This document shows positions 18,368-26,010 of a DNA stretch of 64,000 bases, one piece after another (within the stretch, counting starts at the first letter, position 1; each line of letters begins with the position of its first letter). The stretch comes from Idiomarina rhizosphaerae. Lineage in GTDB: Bacteria; Pseudomonadota; Gammaproteobacteria; Enterobacterales; Alteromonadaceae. The stretch is taken from positions 310,001 through 374,000 of the forward strand of contig NZ_JAMZDE010000008.1 in assembly GCF_024159085.1 (NCBI RefSeq). The letters run 5' to 3'. The notes beneath the pieces are model-generated. The model ran no database searches. It was not told where the DNA came from and saw nothing but the letters and a program-made list of their open reading frames with translations. Both the position numbers and the translations under genes were made by a program.

Positions 18368-18848
18368 GGCGCTCTTGTCTGGAGTGAATCCATTGCCGAT
18401 GAAGCAGCAATAATGTTGCTACCAGAGTAATGAAAATAACCAGGCCGACGAAGAATAAGGTCAGAGATTGCCAGAGCGGATAGTGCTCCACAGTTATCTC
18501 AATAGTATTGCTGGTATAGATTTGGTTATCAGGGCCTTCGGCTCGAGCGCGCACATAGTAAGTGCCGTTGCTAAAACCGGTAAGTGAAATATCCTGGAAG
18601 TCACCTAGCGTAGGAAACTGACGAGTACTCTTGGCAAACTCTGAATTGCTGGCAACTTCAATAGTAACTCTGTTAAGCTCGTCAAAATTCGGGGCGCTAA
18701 CAGAAACGGTGAAGTAACCTTCTTTTACAACGGAGTTCGGCCCGCTCAGTTTTAACGAGCTCGCATGCGCAGTTGTTGGCAACATTACCAACAAACATAA
18801 AGCAAACAAAATATAGCAATAGTTAAAACCATTTTTCTGCGTCGTCAT
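18360..18848 (-). CDS. Periplasmic Fn3-like protein with C-terminal membrane anchor
   Basis: A 162-residue protein with a signal peptide (to about residue 30, TTAHAS), a single beta-sandwich region resembling a fibronectin type III or Ig-like domain (NSVVKEGYFTVSVSAPN, TYYVRARAEGPDN), and a C-terminal membrane helix (SLTLFFVGLVIFITLVATLL) with a short basic cytoplasmic tail. The topology is a periplasmic domain tethered to the inner membrane. Its stop overlaps the symporter ATG by 8 bp. It may be a solute-capture or stabilising subunit of the symporter; that role is inference from position. It heads the operon. Confidence 0.75.
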   Translation of the reverse strand: MTTQKNGFNYCYILFALCLLVMLPTTAHASSLKLSGPNSVVKEGYFTVSVSAPNFDELNRVTIEVASNSEFAKSTRQFPTLGDFQDISLTGFSNGTYYVRARAEGPDNQIYTSNTIEITVEHYPLWQSLTLFFVGLVIFITLVATLLLLHRQWIHSRQERHD

Positions 18849-18993
18849 TAAAACTGTTGCTCACTAGCATTAGTTGAAATCTCAGGCTAGCAGCAGAGTT
18901 TTTTAATTTCAACTGTTTAAAATAGTCATCTGTTTACTGTTATTGCCCGTAATCAGTTCAACATATTATTTACGTTTAGTGGTCAGTCATTCA

Positions 18994-19365
18994 ATGCAAA
19001 AGTATTTATGTAGTCTTGGTTCAAACATTGAGCCTGAAACACATTTCCCTCAGGCACAAGTGGCTCTTAAGGCTTTATCCGACGATATACGCTTTTCACG
19101 AAATATCCCGACTTCACCAGTCGACATGGACACCAATAACGGCTTTTTGAACGCCTTATTTATTATCCGTACGCCTATGTCTGCGAAAGAACTAAAGCAA
19201 GAGTTTAATGCTATTGAAGAAGCTATGGGCCGCGACCGTTCAGACCCGCAAAGAAGCTTTAAAGATCGCACCATAGACATTGATATCCTGGGAAGACTTG
19301 AAGAAAAGCCTCGTGTACCGGAATATTTAACCTCTTTATTACCAGATTTAGGACTCACCTCATGA
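18994..19365 (+). CDS. Short FolK-like pterin pyrophosphokinase
   Basis: A 123-residue protein related to 6-hydroxymethyl-7,8-dihydropterin pyrophosphokinase. It has the family start YLCSLGSNIEPETHF, an EEAMGRDRSDPQRSFKDR segment and the catalytic aspartate motif RTIDIDIL. E. coli FolK has 159 residues; here the C-terminal part after DIDIL is cut to about 28 residues, and the usual VPHxxMxxRxFVLxPL ending is missing. It overlaps folM by 4 bp (ATGA), so it probably belongs to the monapterin/folate branch with FolM. It may have a different pterin substrate or be a second, reduced FolK. I chose the ATG at 18994 over 18943 because the family begins there. Confidence 0.75.
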   Translation: MQKYLCSLGSNIEPETHFPQAQVALKALSDDIRFSRNIPTSPVDMDTNNGFLNALFIIRTPMSAKELKQEFNAIEEAMGRDRSDPQRSFKDRTIDIDILGRLEEKPRVPEYLTSLLPDLGLTS

Positions 19366-20069
19366 ACAAAACAGCGGTTATTACAGGCGCCGGACGACGC
19401 TTTGGTTTTGAGTTGGCCAAAGTGTTACTGACTGAGGGATACCAGTTATTTGCGCATTACAATAGCTCGCGTGACGGTATTGGCGAACTGGAAGCACTAG
19501 GCGCTCAGGGCGTACAAGCAGATTTCACCAACATAGACAGTATTCAGGCCATGGTTCGTACTATTAGTAGCGCTACGGACTCTGTCGATCTATTGGTTAA
19601 CAACGCTTCCTGTTTTTTCGACAACGAGACCGTTGATAACGACAACAACGCATTAGCTGCAGTATTCCAGGTACACGGGATGGCGCCATACCTGCTCATA
19701 AGCGGCTTGCAACGGCAATTAAGCCATTCAGAGAATGGTCTGGTTGTTAATATTACGGACATATACGCTGATCGCCCGTCTACAGACTATATTGCTTATT
19801 GCGCAGCGAAAGCCGGGCTCGCCAACATGACCCAGGCTTTTGCTAAAAGCTTAGCGCCGTCCGTAAGAGTCAACGCCATTCAACCAGGCCCTATTCTATT
19901 TTTACCAGAGCACGATAAAGAACATCGTATGCAGGTTCTGGATGAGACACCATTGCGGGTTGAAGGGGGTTTAGAGCCAATGATAGAAACCGTTCGCTTT
20001 TTACGTGACAACCCGTTTATTACGGGGGAGTCCATTAAAGTCGACGGCGGTCGCGGCTTGATGATATAA
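19362..20069 (+). CDS. folM: Dihydromonapterin/dihydrofolate reductase FolM-like SDR
   Basis: A 235-residue short-chain dehydrogenase. It has the TGAGRRFGFELAK nucleotide-binding start (TGxGRR, typical of NADPH-dependent pteridine reductases), NNAS, the catalytic Ser/Tyr/Lys replaced in part by VVNITDIYADRPSTDYIAYCAAKAG (Tyr and Lys clear), and a C-terminal GESIKVDGGRGLM. FolM reduces dihydromonapterin, the cofactor of some phenylalanine hydroxylases, and dihydrofolate weakly. It is coupled to the short folK-like gene. The Ser of the SDR triad appears as Thr/Asp, as in pteridine reductases. The gene ends at a hairpin shared with acnA. Confidence 0.82.
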   Translation: MNKTAVITGAGRRFGFELAKVLLTEGYQLFAHYNSSRDGIGELEALGAQGVQADFTNIDSIQAMVRTISSATDSVDLLVNNASCFFDNETVDNDNNALAAVFQVHGMAPYLLISGLQRQLSHSENGLVVNITDIYADRPSTDYIAYCAAKAGLANMTQAFAKSLAPSVRVNAIQPGPILFLPEHDKEHRMQVLDETPLRVEGGLEPMIETVRFLRDNPFITGESIKVDGGRGLMI

Positions 20070-20070
20070 A

Positions 20071-20094
20071 AAACCCGGCACGGTGGCCGGGTTT
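20071..20094 (-). terminator. Rho-independent terminator shared by acnA and folM
   Basis: The stem AAACCCGGC (20071-20079) pairs with GCCGGGTTT (20086-20094) around a six-base loop. On the reverse strand it is followed by six Ts, so it is strongest for acnA. On the forward strand the T-run is only three, so it would be weaker for folM, whose stop codon overlaps the A-run. Confidence 0.8.
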
Positions 20095-20113
20095 CAGTTC
20101 ACTATAGTGACTC

Positions 20114-22783
20114 TTATTTAAGCATTCCGCGCAATACGTAATGTAAGATACCACCACTTTTGTAGTAGCTCATTTCATTACCAGTATCGATACGACACTT
20201 AACCTCAAACTCAACTTCGCTTCCGTCTTTGCGTTTAGCAACAACTTTCAGCATTTGTCCGGGTTTGAGACTATCATCAAGGCCTAAAATCGATATCTGC
20301 TCTTCGCCAGTCAGCTTGTGCTCTTTAACACCTTCACCTTCAGCAAACTGCAGCGGCAGAACACCCATACCCACCAGGTTAGAACGGTGAATGCGCTCGT
20401 AGCTTTCCGCCAGCACAGCCTTAACACCTAACAGCGTTGTACCTTTTGCTGCCCAGTCGCGGCTTGAGCCGGTACCGTACTCTTTACCAGCCAATACAAC
20501 CAACGGTGTGTCATTTTCCATGTACTTCATGGCGGCATCGTAAATAGCCATTTGCTCGCCAGTTGGAATGTACTTGGTGTAACCACCTTCAACATCATCC
20601 AGCATCTGGTTTTTGATGCGAATATTGGCAAAGGTACCGCGCATCATGACTTCGTGGTTACCACGACGCGAACCATAAGAGTTAAAGTCTTTAACTTCTA
20701 CGCCATTTTCCTGCAGATATTTCCCTGCCGGTGAATCGGGTTTGATAGAACCTGCCGGTGAAATGTGGTCCGTAGTAATTGAGTCCGCAAATACGGCCAG
20801 CACGTTAGCGTCTTTAATGTCGCTCGGTGCCTGCAGTGGCTTATCAATACCTTCAAAGAACGGCGGATTCTTAACGTAGGTGGAGTCGTCCTGCCAGTTA
20901 TACGTATTGCCTTCGGCAACACTAATTGACTGCCATTCTTCATCACCTTCGAAGACTTCGCCATATTCTTTGCCGAACATCTCGTTATCAACCATTTTCA
21001 CAGCTTCGGCAATTTCTGAACTGCTTGGCCAAATATCCTTCAAGAACACGTCATTTCCGTCTGAGTCTTTACCTAAAGGATCTTTACTCAAATCGGTACG
21101 TGTTGTACCCGACAGCGCATAAGCAACCACTAGCGGTGGTGACGCCAGCCAGTTAGCCTTAACTTCTGGATGCACACGGCCTTCAAAGTTACGGTTTCCT
21201 GACAACACAGAAGATACTGTCAGGTCACCTTCATTAATGGCCTGCGTTATTTCATCATCCAGTGGACCGGAGTTACCGATACAAGTGGTACAACCATAAC
21301 CCACTAAGTTAAAGCCAAGCTTATCTAAGTATTCATCTAAACCGGCTTTTTCAAAGTAGTCGGTAACCACTTTAGAGCCCGGTGCCAGCGAAGATTTAAC
21401 CCAGGGTTTACGTGTCAGACCTTTCTCTACGGCTTTCTTAGCAACCAAACCAGCCGCCATCATGACACTTGGGTTTGAGGTATTGGTACAAGAGGTTATA
21501 GCAGCGATGACAACATCACCGTGAGATAAGGAATAATCCTTACCTTTCACTTGTACTTCTTTGTCTTTCTCACCCGATTTACCGTTCGTTTCCAGTATCA
21601 GGTCGAAGTTACTGCCAAGCTGCTCCATATCCACCCGGTCCTGAGGACGTTTCGGACCAGCCAATGAAGCCGTTACAGTACTTAAATCTAGCTCCAGCGT
21701 GTCAGTGAACTCAGGTTCGTTGTCATTATCGCGCCACAAACCCTGTGCTTTAGAGTATTTCTCAACCAGCTCAATGGTTTCTTCATCACGACCTGACAGG
21801 CGGAAATAGCGCAGGGTTTCGTCATCGACCGGGAAGAAACCACAGGTTGCGCCATATTCCGGCGACATGTTTGAAATGGTTGCGCGGTCAGCTAACGGTA
21901 AGTTGTCCAGACCAGGACCGTAAAACTCAACAAATTTCCCTACTACGCCTTTCTCACGCAGCATTTGGGTCACGGTTAAGACTAAGTCTGTCGCAGTAAC
22001 ACCTTCTTTTAGCGCACCAGTCATACGGAAGCCGACAACCTCCGGTATTAACATGGAAACCGGTTGACCCAGCATTGCAGCTTCCGCTTCAATACCGCCA
22101 ACACCCCAGCCTAATACGCCGATACCGTTAATCATAGTGGTATGCGAGTCGGTGCCGACCAAAGTATCCGGATAGGCAAAGGTCTTGCCATCTTCTTCTT
22201 TGGTCCAGACACTTTTACCTAAGTACTCGAGGTTAACCTGGTGACAGATACCGGTACCCGGCGGTACTACGCGGAAGTTCTCAAAGGCACCCTGCCCCCA
22301 CTTCAGAAACTCGTAACGCTCCTTGTTACGTTCCATCTCAAAGCGGACGTTTGCTTTAAATGCCCCTTCGGTTGCGTATTTGTCGACCATTACCGAGTGA
22401 TCAATAACCAAATCGACCGGCGACAGAGGATTAATCACTTCAGGGTCGTGGCCCGCTTTCGCCACGGCGTCACGCATTGCGGCTAAATCGACAATGCCCG
22501 GAACACCGGTGAAGTCCTGCATCAGAACCCGCGCAGGGCGGTACTGAATTTCACGGTCGATTTTTTTCTTCTTCGACCAGTCGACCATGGCTTGCAAGTC
22601 GTCTTTTGTTACGGTGTCGCCATCTTCATTACGCAATAGGTTTTCAAGTAAAACCTTCATTGAAGCAGGAAGTTTAGAAATGTCTCCTAAGGCTTCCTCT
22701 GCTTTAGGCAGGCTATAATAATGAAAGGTTTTCCCTTTAACATCTAACGAACTTAAGGTTTTCAGACTGTCTTTGCCTGACAT
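20114..22783 (-). CDS. acnA: Aconitate hydratase A
   Basis: Converts citrate to isocitrate in the TCA cycle with a 4Fe-4S cluster. The 889-residue length is normal for AcnA/IRP-type aconitase. Cluster cysteines are visible in [10 protein letters not shown] (about residue 430) and [13 protein letters not shown] (about 494-498). Other family landmarks are [23 protein letters not shown], the catalytic region SRDWAAKGT in [15 protein letters not shown], and [21 protein letters not shown]. The frame is open to 22807, but the ATG at 22783 follows GGGAGAG at a good distance and gives the usual [10 protein letters not shown] start. In E. coli AcnA is the stress and stationary-phase form. Confidence 0.97.
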   Translation of the reverse strand: MSGKDSLKTLSSLDVKGKTFHYYSLPKAEEALGDISKLPASMKVLLENLLRNEDGDTVTKDDLQAMVDWSKKKKIDREIQYRPARVLMQDFTGVPGIVDLAAMRDAVAKAGHDPEVINPLSPVDLVIDHSVMVDKYATEGAFKANVRFEMERNKERYEFLKWGQGAFENFRVVPPGTGICHQVNLEYLGKSVWTKEEDGKTFAYPDTLVGTDSHTTMINGIGVLGWGVGGIEAEAAMLGQPVSMLIPEVVGFRMTGALKEGVTATDLVLTVTQMLREKGVVGKFVEFYGPGLDNLPLADRATISNMSPEYGATCGFFPVDDETLRYFRLSGRDEETIELVEKYSKAQGLWRDNDNEPEFTDTLELDLSTVTASLAGPKRPQDRVDMEQLGSNFDLILETNGKSGEKDKEVQVKGKDYSLSHGDVVIAAITSCTNTSNPSVMMAAGLVAKKAVEKGLTRKPWVKSSLAPGSKVVTDYFEKAGLDEYLDKLGFNLVGYGCTTCIGNSGPLDDEITQAINEGDLTVSSVLSGNRNFEGRVHPEVKANWLASPPLVVAYALSGTTRTDLSKDPLGKDSDGNDVFLKDIWPSSSEIAEAVKMVDNEMFGKEYGEVFEGDEEWQSISVAEGNTYNWQDDSTYVKNPPFFEGIDKPLQAPSDIKDANVLAVFADSITTDHISPAGSIKPDSPAGKYLQENGVEVKDFNSYGSRRGNHEVMMRGTFANIRIKNQMLDDVEGGYTKYIPTGEQMAIYDAAMKYMENDTPLVVLAGKEYGTGSSRDWAAKGTTLLGVKAVLAESYERIHRSNLVGMGVLPLQFAEGEGVKEHKLTGEEQISILGLDDSLKPGQMLKVVAKRKDGSEVEFEVKCRIDTGNEMSYYKSGGILHYVLRGMLK

Positions 22784-23041
22784 AGATTCTCTCCCATTCG
22801 CTTCCAAAGCGTCGTTGTGAACTAAACGGTTTCTTAAATATAGACAAACAGAACCGTTTCAGCCATCAAATGTGTACTTTGATGAAAACATAAATCAAAA
22901 GTTTGTGCCAATTAACTGCTGGTTAAGTACTCAGTTAAGCAACTATTTTTATTATAAATTGTGTTTATATTACATAGTCTGTAAAAAGTGTTTAAGATCA
23001 ATCAGACGTCAGTTTCACCGAATTAAATAAGGATATAATGG
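22784..23041. promoter_or_regulatory. Divergent acnA/tesB promoter region with repeated ATCAAA motifs
   Basis: This gap of about 250 bp is AT-rich. It carries ATCAAA at 22865-22870, its reverse TTTGAT at 22878-22883, and ATCAAA again at 22894-22899; the last two form an inverted repeat with a ten-base spacer. They are close to the acnA start and could be an operator. I could not place -35/-10 boxes with confidence. Confidence 0.4.
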
Positions 23042-23902
23042 ATGAGTCAGGTACTCGATGATTTACTCGACCTGCTAACCCTGGAAAGCATTGAGGACGG
23101 CCTTTACCGTGGACAAAGTCAGGATTTAGGCTTTGGCGCAGTTTTTGGTGGTCAGGTTATTGGACAGGCACTCTCGGCAGCTAAAGAAACGTTACCTCAG
23201 GAACGAGTGTGCCATTCGTTTCACAGTTACTTTTTACGTCCGGGTGACGCCAAAAAGCCCATTGTTTATGACGTTGAAACCATACGCGACGGTAAAAGTT
23301 TTTCAGCACGCAGAGTCAAAGCCATACAGTATGGTAAACCCATTTTCTACATGACTGCGTCTTTCCAGCAACAGGAAGAGGGCTTTGAGCATCAGGACAC
23401 CATGCCTGAAGTGCCTGGTCCTGAAGGTTTAGTTTCAGATTTGGACATTTATCGTGAACACGAAGAGCTGATACCGGCACCACTACGCAAAAAATTCATT
23501 TGCGACAAGCCCATAGAAATGCGCTTTGTTACTCCTTATAACCCATTTAAACCTGAAAAAGACGAACCCCGCCGTTATGTATGGTTCAGAGCAAACGGCA
23601 ACATGCCGGACGATCAGCGCGTGCACAAATACTTGCTGGCTTATGCGTCAGACTTTAATTTTTTACCAACAGCACTGCAGCCTCATGGCGTCAGCTTTGC
23701 CCAACCCCATATGCAGGTTGCTACCGTTGATCATGCCATGTGGTTTCACCGTGATTTTCGTATGGATGACTGGCTGCTCTACGCAATAGACAGCCCTTCG
23801 GCCAGTGGTCAGCGCGGTTTAGTTCGTGGGCAAATATTCACACGTGACGGCGTATTAGTTGCCTCAACAATTCAGGAAGGTGTTATACGGGACCGCGGCT
23901 AA
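23042..23902 (+). CDS. tesB: Acyl-CoA thioesterase II
   Basis: A 286-residue double-hotdog thioesterase that hydrolyses medium- and long-chain acyl-CoAs. It has the TesB landmarks [38 protein letters not shown], the middle linker, and the C-terminal half [34 protein letters not shown] with the catalytic Asp (DHAMW) and the Ser/Thr-Gln region. The length matches E. coli TesB (286). It is a single gene with a ribosome site AAGGATAT before the ATG. It is convergent with nupC, and only a weak CCC/GGG hairpin lies between. Confidence 0.95.
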   Translation: MSQVLDDLLDLLTLESIEDGLYRGQSQDLGFGAVFGGQVIGQALSAAKETLPQERVCHSFHSYFLRPGDAKKPIVYDVETIRDGKSFSARRVKAIQYGKPIFYMTASFQQQEEGFEHQDTMPEVPGPEGLVSDLDIYREHEELIPAPLRKKFICDKPIEMRFVTPYNPFKPEKDEPRRYVWFRANGNMPDDQRVHKYLLAYASDFNFLPTALQPHGVSFAQPHMQVATVDHAMWFHRDFRMDDWLLYAIDSPSASGQRGLVRGQIFTRDGVLVASTIQEGVIRDRG

Positions 23903-23940
23903 ACGCGATCCCAATATTAGGGCGTGTTGACGTTTGCTGA

Positions 23941-25149
23941 TTAGGTCAGAGAAACAAAGAAACCAGCAATTGCAGCACTCATCATGTTTGCCAAAGTCGC
24001 CGCTAATAAAGCACGCATACCTAAACGAGCAATGTCATGGCGTCGGCTTGGCGCCATACCGCCTAACCCGCCAAGCAAAATGGCAATAGATGAAAAGTTC
24101 GCGAACCCGCAAAGCACAAAGGTAATGATTACCTGAGAGTTTTCACTTAACTGATCTTTGTAATTGACAAAATCGAGGTAGGCAACGAATTCATTAATAA
24201 CCAGCTTCTGGCCAATAAAGCTTCCCGCCAGGTTCGCCTCATCCCAGCTGACCCCTAATACATAGGCAACAGGCTGAAATACATAACCAAAAATTTGCTG
24301 TAAGGTGAGTTCAGAATACCCAAACCAGCCACCAACCCAGCCAAAAATACCGTTAACCAACGCAATAAGCGCAACGAAGGCTAACAACATAGCACCAACG
24401 TTCATGGCTAATTGGAGTCCGCTGGATGCGCCCTGCGCCGCAGCATCAATAACATTTGCAGAATTGTCTTCTACTTCTACTTCTTCTAAATCGTTACGCG
24501 GTTTCTCGCACTCGGGAATCATCATCTTCGCCATGAGGAAACCGCCAGGAGCTGCCATAAAGCTTGCGGCAATCAGGTATTTCAACTCAACTCCAACACC
24601 GGCGTAACCCGCTAAAACTGAACCGGACACCGACGCCATTCCCCCCACCATCACGGCAAAAAGCTCAGAACGGGTCATCGTTCCGATAAATGGCCGTACC
24701 ATCATAGGTGCTTCGGTCTGGCCGACAAAAATATTAGCAGCGGCGGACATGGACTCCGGACGGCTGGTACCCAGCAGCTTTTGCAGACCACCACCAAGAA
24801 TACGGATGACCCATTTCATAATGCCTAAGTAGTACAGAACCGAAATGAGTGAAGAGAAGAATACAATAACGGACAGGACTTGAATGGCAAAAACGAAACC
24901 AAATTCTTCAGACGCCAGACTGCCAAACAGAAAGTTTATACCGGCTTGAGTGTAACCTATTACCGCCGAGACACCTTGCGCAAAACCGAACAGTAACTCT
25001 CGTCCTATAGGCACGTAAAGCACAAACCCAGCCAGTACGACTTGAATGCCAAAAGCGCCGATAACAGTACGCCAGCGAATGGCTTTACGGTTCGTTGAAA
25101 CTAAATAAGCAACAATAAAAATGACGGCAACGCCGAGAATACTATTCAT
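23941..25149 (-). CDS. nupC: Concentrative nucleoside transporter NupC
   Basis: A 402-residue CNT-family symporter that imports nucleosides with H+ or Na+. Landmarks are the N-terminal nucleoside-transporter helix ([22 protein letters not shown]), the gate domain [41 protein letters not shown], and the C-terminal [22 protein letters not shown]. All CNT core helices are present. It starts 13 bp after udk, so nucleoside uptake and uridine phosphorylation are made from one transcript. Confidence 0.95.
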   Translation of the reverse strand: MNSILGVAVIFIVAYLVSTNRKAIRWRTVIGAFGIQVVLAGFVLYVPIGRELLFGFAQGVSAVIGYTQAGINFLFGSLASEEFGFVFAIQVLSVIVFFSSLISVLYYLGIMKWVIRILGGGLQKLLGTSRPESMSAAANIFVGQTEAPMMVRPFIGTMTRSELFAVMVGGMASVSGSVLAGYAGVGVELKYLIAASFMAAPGGFLMAKMMIPECEKPRNDLEEVEVEDNSANVIDAAAQGASSGLQLAMNVGAMLLAFVALIALVNGIFGWVGGWFGYSELTLQQIFGYVFQPVAYVLGVSWDEANLAGSFIGQKLVINEFVAYLDFVNYKDQLSENSQVIITFVLCGFANFSSIAILLGGLGGMAPSRRHDIARLGMRALLAATLANMMSAAIAGFFVSLT

Positions 25150-25162
25150 AAAAGAACCAATT

Positions 25163-25795
25163 TTATTCCGCCAGCAACTGACGTATTTTTGTTTTTATAA
25201 TATCAATGGCGATTTCGTTTTGACCACCGCGAGTGACAACGAGATCAGCAAACTGCTTAGACGGGAATATAAAGTCAAAGAATGCGGGACGAACATACTG
25301 CTCATATTGCTCAGTAACCGACTGCAAAGTGCGGCCACGCTCTTCAATATCGCGTTTTATACGGCGCAGCAGACAAATATCCAAAGGCGTGTCCATAAAT
25401 ACCGAGATATCAAACTGTTCACGTAACTTTTCGTCGGTTAACAACAAAATACCTTCAACCATTACGACTTTTGCCGGAGCAACCCGTATGGATTTTTCCA
25501 GGCGGGTATGTGTAGTATGGCTGTACTGTGGCATATTGACCGCTTCACCGGCTTTTAACTGCCGCAAATGTTGCATCAGCAAATCGTGTTCGAAAGCGGC
25601 AGGCTGATCATAGTTAGTTAACACCCGTTGTTCCATAGTCATATGACTCTGGTCACGGTAGTAAGCGTCTTCGGCCAGAATAGCAATGCCGTCAGTTCCT
25701 AATTCAGCCACTAACTCCTGATACACCGTTGAGGCAAACAGGCTTTTTCCCGACGCTGAGGCGCCAGCTATCGCTATAACTGTTATTTTACTCAC
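25163..25795 (-). CDS. udk: Uridine/cytidine kinase
   Basis: A 210-residue kinase that phosphorylates uridine and cytidine to UMP and CMP for pyrimidine salvage. It shows Walker [14 protein letters not shown] (about residues 9-21), the YYRDQSHM nucleoside-binding segment, [10 protein letters not shown], and [18 protein letters not shown]. The length is normal (E. coli Udk 213). It is the first gene of the udk-nupC pair, a sensible salvage unit. Its promoter lies in the 215-bp gap shared with the divergent M16 peptidase. Confidence 0.94.
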   Translation of the reverse strand: MSKITVIAIAGASASGKSLFASTVYQELVAELGTDGIAILAEDAYYRDQSHMTMEQRVLTNYDQPAAFEHDLLMQHLRQLKAGEAVNMPQYSHTTHTRLEKSIRVAPAKVVMVEGILLLTDEKLREQFDISVFMDTPLDICLLRRIKRDIEERGRTLQSVTEQYEQYVRPAFFDFIFPSKQFADLVVTRGGQNEIAIDIIKTKIRQLLAE

Positions 25796-25891
25796 AAGCT
25801 TCCGTTTCTATTTGCTGCAAACCGCGCGCAATTATCCTTGATTGTCTGTGTAATTAAAAGACTTGACTCACACCTTTATTGTCATAACTTG

Positions 25892-25906
25892 GGGCGATAA
25901 TCGCCC
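25892..25906. promoter_or_regulatory. Perfect 15-base palindrome between udk and the M16 peptidase
   Basis: GGGCGAT and ATCGCCC flank a single A. A one-base loop is poor for a hairpin, so a protein-binding operator is more likely than a terminator. It lies 97 bases before the udk start and 105 bases before the M16 start, so it could act on either divergent gene. The regulator is unknown. Confidence 0.45.
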
Positions 25907-26010
25907 ATATGTTTAATTTCGTTACAATTTAGCCTGAACATAAGCATGCATATCAGTACACCCTCTCGTATAGTAAGTTCGCTAATTAAAAAAATAATTC
26001 AGGAACCACT

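Noticed and set aside
22877-22896. FNR-like half-sites (TTGAT...ATCAA) before acnA
   Set aside because: The spacer is ten bases, not four, so it does not fit FNR/CRP-type sites.
23903-23940. CCC...GGG hairpin between tesB and nupC
   Set aside because: Short and imperfect; cannot be distinguished from chance.
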